Below, piece after piece: positions 15,335 through 22,163 of a DNA stretch of 35,007 nucleotides. The notes under the pieces were generated by a model. The model was not told where the DNA came from and searched no databases. It saw only the letters and a program-made list of their open reading frames with translations. The stretch covers positions 1 through 35,007 of the forward strand of contig CAIOIC010000051.1 in NCBI GenBank assembly GCA_903858275.1, given 5' to 3'. A program made the translations under genes and the position numbers. Numbering within the stretch: the stretch's first letter is position 1; each line of letters opens with the position of its first letter. The DNA is from an uncultured Verrucomicrobia subdivision 3 bacterium (GTDB taxonomy: Bacteria > Verrucomicrobiota > Verrucomicrobiia > Limisphaerales > UBA11358).

Positions 15335-16459
15335 TTAGCCTGCTATTTCTCGAACCGCTTTCACCAGCGCCGCAGCTTCCGCCGGAGTGCCGATGGTGAT
15401 GCGCAAATAATCGCTCACTTCCGGCGCGCTGAACCAGCGCACGAGAATTTTCTTATCGCGCAATTTCTGCAGCCATTCCTGCGCTGGAAACAACGGCGGC
15501 TTCGCCAGGATGAAATTGGTTCGGCTCGGCAGCACGCGAAAACCCAGCTTCGTCAACTCCCGCGCCAGCCATTCCCGCGTGGTGATGATTTTTTTGAAGT
15601 TAGACCGGTAAAACTTCAAATCACCCAGCGTCGCTTCCGCCGCAATCTGGCCGAGGCCGTTCACATTGTAGCTGTCGCGGGTTTTATCCAGGGCCGTGAC
15701 GAGCCCGGGGTGGCCCACAAAGTAACCGACGCGCTGGAAGCACAGTGAATACGCCTTCGAAAACGTCCGGGCGACGAGGACGTGCGGAAATTTCAGCGCC
15801 AGCTTCAGCGCATTTTCATCGGCAAAATCCACATACGCCTCGTCCAAAACCACGACGCCCTTTTGCGCGTGGCACAGTTTTTCCAGCTCCGAGGTTTTGT
15901 AACCGCGCCCGCCCGGCGCGTTCGGCGTGGTGATGAACGTCAGCGCGGCGTTGAAGTTCCACTGTTTACCACGCTTCAATTCCGCCACGCCGGGCATGGA
16001 AAAATCAGGGTTGAGGGGCACCGCGTTTTTGGCCGCGCCATGGATGTCCGCCAGCACCGGATACAGCGAATAGCTCGGCGTGAAAAATTGGACGGTGGTC
16101 TTGGCTAAATCCGTTCTCCTTTCGTATTCCGCCTGCCTCGGCTCCACGAATCCCCGAACCGCCAGCGCCAGCACTTCGTCCGAACCGTTGCCGATAATAA
16201 CGTTTTCCGGTTTGCAACCGTGCAACTTAGCCAGCTTGGCGCGCAATTTTTCCGCCGTGGGATTGGGATACAACCGCAGCCGGCCATCTACTGCCGCCTT
16301 GACCGCCGCCACCACCTTTGGCGAGGGCGGGTAAGGATTCTCATTCGTGTTCAGCTTGATCAAACCTTTGATTTTCGGCTGCTCGCCGGGGACGTAGCCG
16401 TGCAGTTGGCGAACGAGCGGGCGGATTAAATTTTTGGAACGCGAAGTCATCCGCTTCAT
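15335..16459 (-). CDS. hisC: Histidinol-phosphate aminotransferase
   Basis: A 374-residue fold-type I PLP aminotransferase that makes histidinol phosphate in histidine synthesis. IKLNTNENPYPPSP near 33-47 is the family start, NGSDEVLALA near 91-100 the PLP region, VVLDEAYVDFA near 203-213, and RTFSKAYSL contains the PLP lysine K235. Two oddities: about 15 extra residues at 108-122 (QAEYERRTDLAKTTV) before FFTPSYSLY, and TPNAPGG where most family members have NPNNPTG. These could alter substrate range, e.g. toward another aminotransferase of the HisC group. Start could be ATG 16459 or ATG 16450. The gene follows the carbonic anhydrase gene by 41 bases on the same strand; no other his genes are near. 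Confidence 0.87.
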   Translation of the reverse strand: MKRMTSRSKNLIRPLVRQLHGYVPGEQPKIKGLIKLNTNENPYPPSPKVVAAVKAAVDGRLRLYPNPTAEKLRAKLAKLHGCKPENVIIGNGSDEVLALAVRGFVEPRQAEYERRTDLAKTTVQFFTPSYSLYPVLADIHGAAKNAVPLNPDFSMPGVAELKRGKQWNFNAALTFITTPNAPGGRGYKTSELEKLCHAQKGVVVLDEAYVDFADENALKLALKFPHVLVARTFSKAYSLCFQRVGYFVGHPGLVTALDKTRDSYNVNGLGQIAAEATLGDLKFYRSNFKKIITTREWLARELTKLGFRVLPSRTNFILAKPPLFPAQEWLQKLRDKKILVRWFSAPEVSDYLRITIGTPAEAAALVKAVREIAG

Positions 16460-16500
16460 TTCATGGGAAAATCACTGAAAAGTCGAGCGTGCGGTGCCGT

Positions 16501-17055
16501 TCAAGCAACCAGCGGTTTACCAACACTGATGCCGTGTTTGAGGCAATACGCGCCGTTGTCCACGTATTTTTGCGCCCACCATTTCATGCCGGCGCGCTCT
16601 TCCTTGGTGAGCTTTCTCACCACTTTCGCGGGCGCGCCCAGCACGAGCGAGCCGGGCGGAATCTTTGTTCCCTGCGTCACCAATGCTTTTGCGCCGATGA
16701 TGGATTGTTTGCCGATGATCGCGCCGTCCAGAACCACCGCCCCCATGCCCACGAGACATTCGTCGCCCACCGTGCAAGCGTGAACAATTGCGCCGTGGCC
16801 GACGGTCACCCAGTTGCCGAGCACACACGCGAACCTGTCCGCAAGGTGCAGCACGGCGTTGTCCTGCACGTTGGAGTGGTGGCCGACGACGATACGGTTG
16901 ATGTCACCGCGCAGCACTGCGCCATACCACACACTGGAATGCGCGCCGAGCGTCACATCGCCGATGACGACGGCGGTGCTAGCGAGGTAAACGCCCTTGC
17001 CGAGCTTGGGTTGTTTGCGGAGAAATTTATTCAGTTGCGGATCAAGTTCAGCCAT
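16501..17055 (-). CDS. Gamma-class carbonic anhydrase-like hexapeptide-repeat protein
   Basis: A 184-residue left-handed beta-helix protein with repeated I/V-G-x4 hexapeptides (VVIGDVTLGAHSSVWYGAVLRGD and beyond). The zinc histidines of the gamma carbonic anhydrase family are in place: H70 (SNVQDNAVLH) and H87/H92 (VGHGAIVH). The LRGD and NVQDN motifs with Arg and Gln/Asp near the active site are also present. The family includes CO2 hydratases and proteins of unknown activity (YrdA, PaaY). The ATG at 17055 gives MAELDPQLNKFLRKQP; an ATG at 17106 is rejected because it reads through the intergenic repeat. It lies upstream of hisC on the same strand. Confidence 0.88.
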   Translation of the reverse strand: MAELDPQLNKFLRKQPKLGKGVYLASTAVVIGDVTLGAHSSVWYGAVLRGDINRIVVGHHSNVQDNAVLHLADRFACVLGNWVTVGHGAIVHACTVGDECLVGMGAVVLDGAIIGKQSIIGAKALVTQGTKIPPGSLVLGAPAKVVRKLTKEERAGMKWWAQKYVDNGAYCLKHGISVGKPLVA

Positions 17056-17084
17056 GCGGAAAGTGTAGCGAAAACATTTTTTCA

Positions 17085-17167
17085 AACCACGAAATACACA
17101 AAGCACACGAACAATTCCCGATACGTTCCGTTTTTTTGATTTCGTGTCGTTGGTGTATTTCGTGGTT
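17085..17167. repeat. Inverted repeat of the ACCACGAAATACAC family
   Basis: Left arm 17085-17111 begins AACCACGAAATACAC and ends CACACGAA; right arm 17141-17167 is its near-perfect reverse complement, with only a few mismatches in 27 bases. The 29-base spacer includes a run of seven T. It lies in the divergent gap between the carbonic anhydrase and cupin genes. A single arm occurs near 2.26 kb. It looks like an amplified non-coding element. Confidence 0.75.
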
Positions 17168-17189
17168 GTTAATCCGCAGATTCAAAAAC

Positions 17190-17203
17190 TTGACCTGCAT
17201 CAA
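17190..17203 (+). promoter_or_regulatory. FNR/DNR-type box upstream of the cupin gene
   Basis: TTGACctgcATCAA is a 14-base dyad; the core TTGA-N6-TCAA is perfect and extends to CTTGA/TCAAG. One base differs from the classic FNR site TTGAT-N4-ATCAA. It ends 33 bases before the cupin ATG. The same TTGAC-N4-ATCAAGG wording recurs before the Crp/Fnr gene, whose recognition helix suits this half-site. Confidence 0.72.
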
Positions 17204-17236
17204 GGACGGAAAAAGCCGGCATGCTAGGCTGTGGGC

Positions 17237-17617
17237 ATGGCTGAACAACCTTTGATCGCGGCCAGCGCGCAAAAAATCCTGTCGCTGACGGAAGAAACTC
17301 AGTTTGCGCCAAACGGCATCGTGAGCCGCACGTTGCTGCGCACGGCAAATTCGCGCGTGATGCTATTCGGTTTCGCCGTGGGACAGGAACTGACCGAACA
17401 CACCTCCAGACAGCACGCGCTGGTGCAGGTGCTGTCCGGCGAATGTGACTTTTCACTCGCAGGCGAGGAGCACAAATTGAAAACAGGTGACCTGCTCTAC
17501 ATGCCGCCGAATTTGCCACACGCGCTGAAGGCGACGACAAAATTTTCCATGCTGCTCACATTGAGTAAACCGGAGTTGCCGGACAATAATTCAACCTTTA
17601 ACCTCAAAAAATCATGA
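17237..17617 (+). CDS. Small cupin-domain protein
   Basis: A 126-residue single-domain cupin. The first cupin motif is around GQELTEHTSRQHALVQVLSGE (residues 54-74; one expected metal His is replaced, H60 and H65 are candidates), followed by the G-D turn LKTGDLLYMPPNLPHALKAT with His in motif 2. Such proteins often bind a transition metal or a small ligand. Function is not known. It is coupled by an ATGA overlap to the DUF2249 gene and has an FNR/DNR-type box upstream; the pairing with DUF2249 suggests a role in the response to nitrogen oxides or low oxygen. ATG 17237 was chosen over GTG 17231, which adds two residues. Confidence 0.82.
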   Translation: MAEQPLIAASAQKILSLTEETQFAPNGIVSRTLLRTANSRVMLFGFAVGQELTEHTSRQHALVQVLSGECDFSLAGEEHKLKTGDLLYMPPNLPHALKATTKFSMLLTLSKPELPDNNSTFNLKKS

Positions 17618-17913
17618 CCACGAATAACATTATCGGCACAGACAAAGTGATGGACGTGCGCGAACTGGATTGCTCCATCAAACATCCGCTGATTGTCAAA
17701 ACCTGGCAGGAACTGCCGGCCGGCGACCATTTCATCCTCGTCAACGGACACAATCCGCTGGGCATCAAAAACCAGTTCGAGGCGCAATGGCCCGAAACGC
17801 TGGGCTGGGAATATCTCGTAGAAGGCCCGGAGGAATTCCGCATCAAGATCACCAAGGTAAAACCGCTCGGCGCACCCGCCGTGCCGGTGGCGACGGGCTG
17901 CCGGGAGCATTGA
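17614..17913 (+). CDS. DUF2249-domain protein
   Basis: A 99-residue protein matching the DUF2249 pattern: MDVRELDCSIKHPLIVKTW, GDHFILVNGHNPLGIKNQFE, and the closing WEYLVEGPEEFRIKITK. DUF2249 is a small TusA-like fold domain often found beside hemerythrin-like proteins, cupins and nitrogen-oxide response genes; its reaction is not established. A conserved Cys (C20) is present in DVRELDCS and another in the C-terminal tail (GCREH). Its start overlaps the cupin stop by ATGA, so the two are co-translated. It ends 3 bases before the convergent YgbA-like gene. Confidence 0.85.
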   Translation: MTTNNIIGTDKVMDVRELDCSIKHPLIVKTWQELPAGDHFILVNGHNPLGIKNQFEAQWPETLGWEYLVEGPEEFRIKITKVKPLGAPAVPVATGCREH

Positions 17914-17916
17914 GTT

Positions 17917-18255
17917 TCAAACCGGCGGCGCTTTCCGAAAGCCATCGAGCCAGTGACGCAGGCTCAAGACCGGATGCCGCCACAGCATTCGCGACCGGGC
18001 GTAGATCATGATGGTTCGCACCTGTTCGCGGCGTTCGCACTGGTAGCAATGCACCGGACACTTGGCACACACTGGTTTCTCCACGCCGAAATGGCAGCAC
18101 TCCAGCCGCACAATGGCGTAGTCCAGAAATTGTTCGCATTCCGCGCACAGGCCGTTGGCGTGATGATGGTCACGGCAATAAATCCCCACCATCGCGGCCA
18201 TCGTCCGCCATTCGCGGGCGAGGCGCGCTTGCACCACATCGTTCTTCGTCTTCAC
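17917..18255 (-). CDS. Nitrous oxide-stimulated promoter family protein (YgbA-like)
   Basis: A 112-residue cysteine-rich protein. The core VGIYCRDHHHANGLCAEC, YAIVRLECCHFG and KPVCAKCPVHCYQ matches the YgbA family, which in E. coli is under NsrR control and takes part in recovery from nitric-oxide stress. About ten cysteines in C-x2-C style pairs suggest metal or Fe-S binding. GTG at 18255 is chosen: it gives a family-like length (E. coli YgbA is near 117) and leaves the FNR-type box outside the coding region, whereas a start at 18360 would run across that box. It is divergent from the Crp/Fnr gene and convergent with DUF2249. Confidence 0.83.
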   Translation of the reverse strand: MKTKNDVVQARLAREWRTMAAMVGIYCRDHHHANGLCAECEQFLDYAIVRLECCHFGVEKPVCAKCPVHCYQCERREQVRTIMIYARSRMLWRHPVLSLRHWLDGFRKAPPV

Positions 18256-18289
18256 GAAATAATTCTGGCCGAAAGAGTCGCCACGCACT

Positions 18290-18303
18290 TTGACATAAAT
18301 CAA
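18290..18303. promoter_or_regulatory. FNR/DNR-type box between the YgbA-like and Crp/Fnr genes
   Basis: TTGACataaATCAA has a perfect TTGA-N6-TCAA dyad. It lies 34 bases from the YgbA-like start and 47 bases before the Crp/Fnr ATG, so a single site could serve both divergent genes, including autoregulation. It shares TTGAC-N4-ATCAAGG with the site before the cupin. Confidence 0.72.
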
Positions 18304-18350
18304 GGTGATTGCGAAATTTACTTTTGCGGCGGCGTGGTTTGAAATGCCGC

Positions 18351-19070
18351 ATGGCCGCACCGCTCACCGAACTCAAACGCTCCGTCATCATCAACACGCT
18401 GCGCGGCTGCCGCCTGTTTGCCGGTTTGCCGCCGGGCGATTTGGAAAAGATCGCAGCGGCCACGTCCGTCAAGTCGCTGGCCAAAGGCGAATATCTTTTC
18501 CGCGAAGGCGACGCGACGCGCGGGTTTTATATCGTCCAGCGCGGCGCGGTGAACGTCCACCGCGTAACCGCTGCCGGCAAAGAACAGGTCATCCACATTT
18601 TCCGATCCGGTGATTCATTTGCCGAGGCGTCACTGGCAGCACCGGGCGGTTATCCCGCCGACGCCCGCGCGCTGGAGGCCACGCAGGTTTTGCTGGTGCA
18701 GAAGAACGGCATCCTTGTTCTGCTCAAGCACCAGCCGGAACTCGCGTTGCGGATGCTCGGCTCGATGAGCGCCCATCTGCGCACGCTGGTCGGCCAGTTG
18801 GAAGACTTGACGCTGAAAGATGTCGAGACACGGCTGGCGAACTGGCTGGTGAAGCACTGTCCGAATCCGCAAAGCGAAGCGCCGGTTAAAATCGAACTGG
18901 CGCTGACCAAGCGCGTACTGGCGGCGGAACTCGGCACGGTGAGCGAAACTTTTTCGCGCACCCTGGCAAAGTTTCGCGCGCAGAAGCTGCTCGCCGTGAA
19001 GGGTAAGCTTGTCACCGTGCTGTCGCCGGCAAAATTGAGCGCGCTGCTCCGGCAAAACTTGGGCGAATGA
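18351..19070 (+). CDS. Crp/Fnr-family regulator of FNR/DNR DNA specificity
   Basis: A 239-residue regulator. Residues about 20-140 form the cyclic-nucleotide-like beta-roll (LFAGLPPGDLEKIAAA, YLFREGD, GFYIVQRGAVNVHR), a long dimerisation helix follows (about 130-160), then a winged helix at 175-239. The recognition helix TVSETFSRTLAKF has E199-x2-S202-R203, the FNR-type contact set for TTGA, not the R-E-x-x-x-G-R of CRP. The N-terminal FNR cysteine cluster is absent (only C20), so it probably senses by another route such as heme and NO (DNR/NnrR type). The neighbours (cupin-DUF2249, YgbA-like) and the matching boxes support a nitrogen-oxide or hypoxia regulator. ATG 18351 is preferred over TTG 18309. 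Confidence 0.88.
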   Translation: MAAPLTELKRSVIINTLRGCRLFAGLPPGDLEKIAAATSVKSLAKGEYLFREGDATRGFYIVQRGAVNVHRVTAAGKEQVIHIFRSGDSFAEASLAAPGGYPADARALEATQVLLVQKNGILVLLKHQPELALRMLGSMSAHLRTLVGQLEDLTLKDVETRLANWLVKHCPNPQSEAPVKIELALTKRVLAAELGTVSETFSRTLAKFRAQKLLAVKGKLVTVLSPAKLSALLRQNLGE

Positions 19071-19078
19071 TTTTGAAA

Positions 19079-19092
19079 TTGGTCGAAATCAA
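19079..19092 (+). promoter_or_regulatory. Weaker FNR/DNR-like box upstream of the MBL-fold gene
   Basis: TTGGTcgaaATCAA differs from the two stronger sites in the left half (TTGG rather than TTGA). It ends 27 bases before the next ATG and 9 bases after the regulator stop. It may be a low-affinity site or chance. Confidence 0.35.
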
Positions 19093-19119
19093 TTCGTTCT
19101 GTTAGAGTCCAATCGTTGC

Positions 19120-20049
19120 ATGCCGAAAACATCGTCAACCCGTCCCGTGCCGCCGCGCCGCAAGTTGCCGCGGTCGTTCAAGGATTTGACGCCGGCCAAG
19201 CATTTCAATCCGCGCACATTTTTTCACGAACTGATCCTGAAAGGCTGGTTCACCAAGCGCACCGGCGCGCATCGGCCGACGATTCGTCCCCGGCTCCGGC
19301 ACGGGCAGGTGGCGGTGACGTGGATCGGCCACGCGTCGTTCCTGATCCAGTTCAACGACCTGAATGTGCTGGTGGACCCGAACTTCGCGAACTGGTTGTT
19401 CCTACTCAAACGCCTCAAGCGCTCCGGCTTGCGCATCAGCGACCTGCCGCCGATTGATCTGGTGCTGCTGTCGCACGCGCACTACGACCATTTTCACAAG
19501 CCCACCTTGCGCAAACTATCGCATCCCAAGATCGCCGTGATGCCGTGGGGCGTCGGCGACCTCGCCAAGAACCTCAGCTTCGAGCGCATCGTGGAACTAG
19601 ACTGGTGGGAAAGCTTTTCGCACAAGGACTGGAAGGTAACGTTTGTCCCGAGCAAACACTGGGGCGCGCGGACGCTGCACGACCATCATCGCGGCTACGG
19701 CGGATTTGTCTTGGAGCATCAGGGCCGGAAAATTTATCACGCCGGGGACAGCGCCTATTTTGAAGGCTTTGCCGAAATCGGCGAAAAGCTCGCGCCGGAA
19801 ATCGCCCTGCTGCCCATCGGCGCGTATCACCCGGAGACATTTCGCAAAGTCCACATGGGGCCGGACGAGGCGGTGCAGGCGTTCAAGGATCTGCGCGCGA
19901 AAGTTCTGGTGCCGATGCATTACGGCACATTCAAGCTGTCGTTCGAAGACATGGCTGAACCGCCGCGCTGGCTCAAGGAAATCGCGGCGCAGCAAAAACT
20001 GACTTCGCGCCTGAAAATTCTGGACGAAGGCGTGCCCAAGGTGTTCTGA
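19120..20049 (+). CDS. MBL-fold metal-dependent hydrolase (UlaG/NAPE-PLD-like)
   Basis: A 309-residue metallo-beta-lactamase-fold protein. The metal motif H119-x-H121-x-D123-H124 is in LLSHAHYDHF, further ligands are in PSKHWGAR, YHAGDSAYFEGF and the late VPMHYGTFKLS. The VTWIGHASFLIQF start and the W-G-A-R segment are typical of the RomA/NAPE-PLD/UlaG group, which cleave phosphodiester or lactone bonds. No signal peptide; a basic, proline-rich N-terminus of about 35 residues. The true substrate is unknown. It is 49 bases downstream of the regulator gene and 20 upstream of a membrane protein gene, so it may share their transcript. Confidence 0.85.
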   Translation: MPKTSSTRPVPPRRKLPRSFKDLTPAKHFNPRTFFHELILKGWFTKRTGAHRPTIRPRLRHGQVAVTWIGHASFLIQFNDLNVLVDPNFANWLFLLKRLKRSGLRISDLPPIDLVLLSHAHYDHFHKPTLRKLSHPKIAVMPWGVGDLAKNLSFERIVELDWWESFSHKDWKVTFVPSKHWGARTLHDHHRGYGGFVLEHQGRKIYHAGDSAYFEGFAEIGEKLAPEIALLPIGAYHPETFRKVHMGPDEAVQAFKDLRAKVLVPMHYGTFKLSFEDMAEPPRWLKEIAAQQKLTSRLKILDEGVPKVF

Positions 20050-20069
20050 TGGGCAAAATTTAAAGCGTC

Positions 20070-21527
20070 ATGTTTGATTTTGAACTGCCTGAAAGATTCC
20101 GCCGCTTCGTTCCACTCGCCGTGTGGGTCATCGTCGCGCTCGTCCTACTCGCCATTCCACTGAAGATTGTCAGCTACGGCTACCTGCCCGGCGACGACGC
20201 ACTGCGCCATTGCGCGAAAGCAGTCAGCGGCAAGTTGTGGCCGGAAATCCTGGTCGTCGGCGACCACTACAAGCTGGATCACCACCTCGGCTGGCACACG
20301 ATGCTCGGCGCCATTCATCGTGCAACGAACTGGGATGCAGAAAGTCTCTTAGTATTCTCAATCGCCGCTTTGTTTCTCCTCGTGAACATGGCGACATTGC
20401 CATGGTTGAAACGGCCCGAAGCGTGGCTGGTGGCGCTGACCACGGCGATGATTGTATCGGACGTGCCGCAGCGATTCATGCTGGGGCGACCGTTTGTCAT
20501 CACCATCACGGCATTGATGACGATTTTATTTGTGACGCAAAAACGGCAGCCGAATCTGAAATATTTTCTGCTGTTCACCGCGTTGATCACCACGGCCGCC
20601 TCACTGCACGGCGTCTGGTATTTGTGGCTGCTGCCGCTCGCGGCATTTTTATTTGCGGGACAATTCCGCTGGGCGCTGGTGCTGGCGGGCGCGTGGCTAG
20701 CGGGCGTTGTTACCGCCGCATTGATGACAGGCCATCCGGCGGATTATTTATCGCAAGCTTTTCAAACCAGTCTCCAAGCGACCGGCAAAGCGGCGTCCGG
20801 GCGGACGCTGGTGACGGAGTTGCGACCGTTCGGCGGGGATATTCTGGCGATCATCGTGGTCGGCACGCTGGTGCTGCTCCGGCGGGCGACCAAACTGGAC
20901 GCCGCGCCGATCACCAAAAATCCGGCATTCTGGATCGTGTGCGGCTGCTGGATACTTGGCTTTCGCATCAGCCGGTTTTGGGAGGACTGGGGCTGGCCGG
21001 CGTTGCTGGTGTGGATCGCCACGGAAATGGATTTTCTTTTAGCCGCCCGATTCGCGGCAGATTCGCTACGCCGGCTGTGGCTGGTGTTGATTTTGGCCGG
21101 CGCCACCTTCCTTGCCACCACAAGCGATTTCAACAATCGCTGGACCCAGTGTCTTACCTGGGAGTTTCTCACGCCTGAGATTCCAGAATTAGCCGGCTGG
21201 ATGCCCGAGAAGAATGGCATTCTTTACGCCTCCGATATGACGGTATTCTACCAGACGTTTTTCAAGAATCCCCATGCCAACTGGCGCTATCAACTCGGCT
21301 ACGAACCATCCATGATGCCGGCGGAAGACTTTGCGACGTATCAAAAAATCTTCTGGAATTTCGGCGATGCCCGGGGCTACGAGCCGTGGGTAAAAAAAAT
21401 GAAGCCGGCCGACCGGCTGGCGATTCGCGGCGGCAAGGGCGAACGACCGAACATCCCGCAACTGGAGTGGAACTACGGCGTGAGCGGCACCTGGATTGGC
21501 CGCACACGGCGAACTTCAACGCACTGA
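20070..21527 (+). CDS. Multi-pass membrane protein, GT-C glycosyltransferase-like
   Basis: A 485-residue protein with about nine or ten hydrophobic segments, first at 13-31 (LAVWVIVALVLLAIPLKIV). Directly after it comes YLPGDDALRHCAKAV, a double-Asp in the first outer loop resembling the D-D/D-E motif of GT-C glycosyltransferases of the PMT/ArnT type, and a histidine-rich loop KLDHHLGWHTM. The last third (from about 380, LAGWMPEKNGILYASDMTV) is soluble and probably periplasmic. I do not recognise a named family, so transfer of a sugar from a lipid carrier is only a suggestion. It follows the MBL gene by 20 bases and overlaps the convergent pterin-dehydratase gene by 12 bases. Confidence 0.72.
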   Translation: MFDFELPERFRRFVPLAVWVIVALVLLAIPLKIVSYGYLPGDDALRHCAKAVSGKLWPEILVVGDHYKLDHHLGWHTMLGAIHRATNWDAESLLVFSIAALFLLVNMATLPWLKRPEAWLVALTTAMIVSDVPQRFMLGRPFVITITALMTILFVTQKRQPNLKYFLLFTALITTAASLHGVWYLWLLPLAAFLFAGQFRWALVLAGAWLAGVVTAALMTGHPADYLSQAFQTSLQATGKAASGRTLVTELRPFGGDILAIIVVGTLVLLRRATKLDAAPITKNPAFWIVCGCWILGFRISRFWEDWGWPALLVWIATEMDFLLAARFAADSLRRLWLVLILAGATFLATTSDFNNRWTQCLTWEFLTPEIPELAGWMPEKNGILYASDMTVFYQTFFKNPHANWRYQLGYEPSMMPAEDFATYQKIFWNFGDARGYEPWVKKMKPADRLAIRGGKGERPNIPQLEWNYGVSGTWIGRTRRTSTH

Positions 21528-22163
21528 CAAAGCATCGCACTGCTTGGCGAAGACAAAATCTTTTTCCGTCAAACCGCCGGCGGCATGCGTCGTCAGCGCG
21601 AGGGTGACTTGGTTCCAGCGGATGTCCACATCAGGATGATGCTGCGCCTGCCCGGCGTGGTCGGCGACGAGATTCACAAACTTCATCGCGGCGGGAAAAT
21701 CCTTGAATTGGAACGTGCGGGCGATGGTTTGGCCGTCGAGCTGCCATTCCGGCAATGCAACAAGCGCGAGAACAATTCCCGCCTCGTCCAGCTTGAGCTG
21801 TCCGGCGGCAAAACTTTCCAGCGATTCCAGGCTGACGTTCGACGCTTCACGCAGCAGGCTGAAGCTGGTGGCCAGCGACCAGAACCACGCCAGCGCGAAC
21901 AAAACCGCGCCAATCAATCCGATGCTGCCTTCCGGTTTAACTATGACGTCCCCGCCAATCTGGCCGTAAAATTGCAGCATCAGCCGCCAGAACCAGATTG
22001 TCACCAAAACGAAACCGCTGAGGGACAGGAGCAGTTGTCCGCTGCCGGTCAGACGGCGTCCGGCGAGCAGCGAGCCGAGTCCGGGCGTGGCGAGCTGGTT
22101 CAACAACACGGCGTTGCGGGCCTGGGCGCGGCTAATCTTTTTTGCCGATGAAGATGGTATCAT
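21516..22163 (-). CDS. Membrane-anchored pterin-4a-carbinolamine dehydratase (fusion)
   Basis: A 215-residue protein of two parts. Residues 118-212 are a complete pterin-4a-carbinolamine dehydratase (PCD) domain, with FQFKDFPAAMKFVNLVAD, the active-site AGQAQHHPDVDIRWNQV and TTHAAGGLTEKDF. Residues 1-110 hold two membrane helices (about 44-64 and 80-102) preceded by LLNQLATPGLGSLLAGRRLTG, similar to small TM2-like membrane modules. Ordinary PCDs are about 100 residues and soluble; they recycle tetrahydrobiopterin or act on molybdopterin in prokaryotes. Here the enzyme appears tethered to the membrane, with the C-terminal domain likely cytoplasmic. The ATG overlaps the end of the upstream GYF_2 gene by 32 bases, so coupling is likely. 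Confidence 0.85.
   Translation of the reverse strand: MIPSSSAKKISRAQARNAVLLNQLATPGLGSLLAGRRLTGSGQLLLSLSGFVLVTIWFWRLMLQFYGQIGGDVIVKPEGSIGLIGAVLFALAWFWSLATSFSLLREASNVSLESLESFAAGQLKLDEAGIVLALVALPEWQLDGQTIARTFQFKDFPAAMKFVNLVADHAGQAQHHPDVDIRWNQVTLALTTHAAGGLTEKDFVFAKQCDALSVR

Noticed and set aside
18256..18360. Longer YgbA-like protein from 18360
   Set aside because: Would place the FNR-type box inside coding sequence and overlap the Crp/Fnr start; family length fits GTG 18255.
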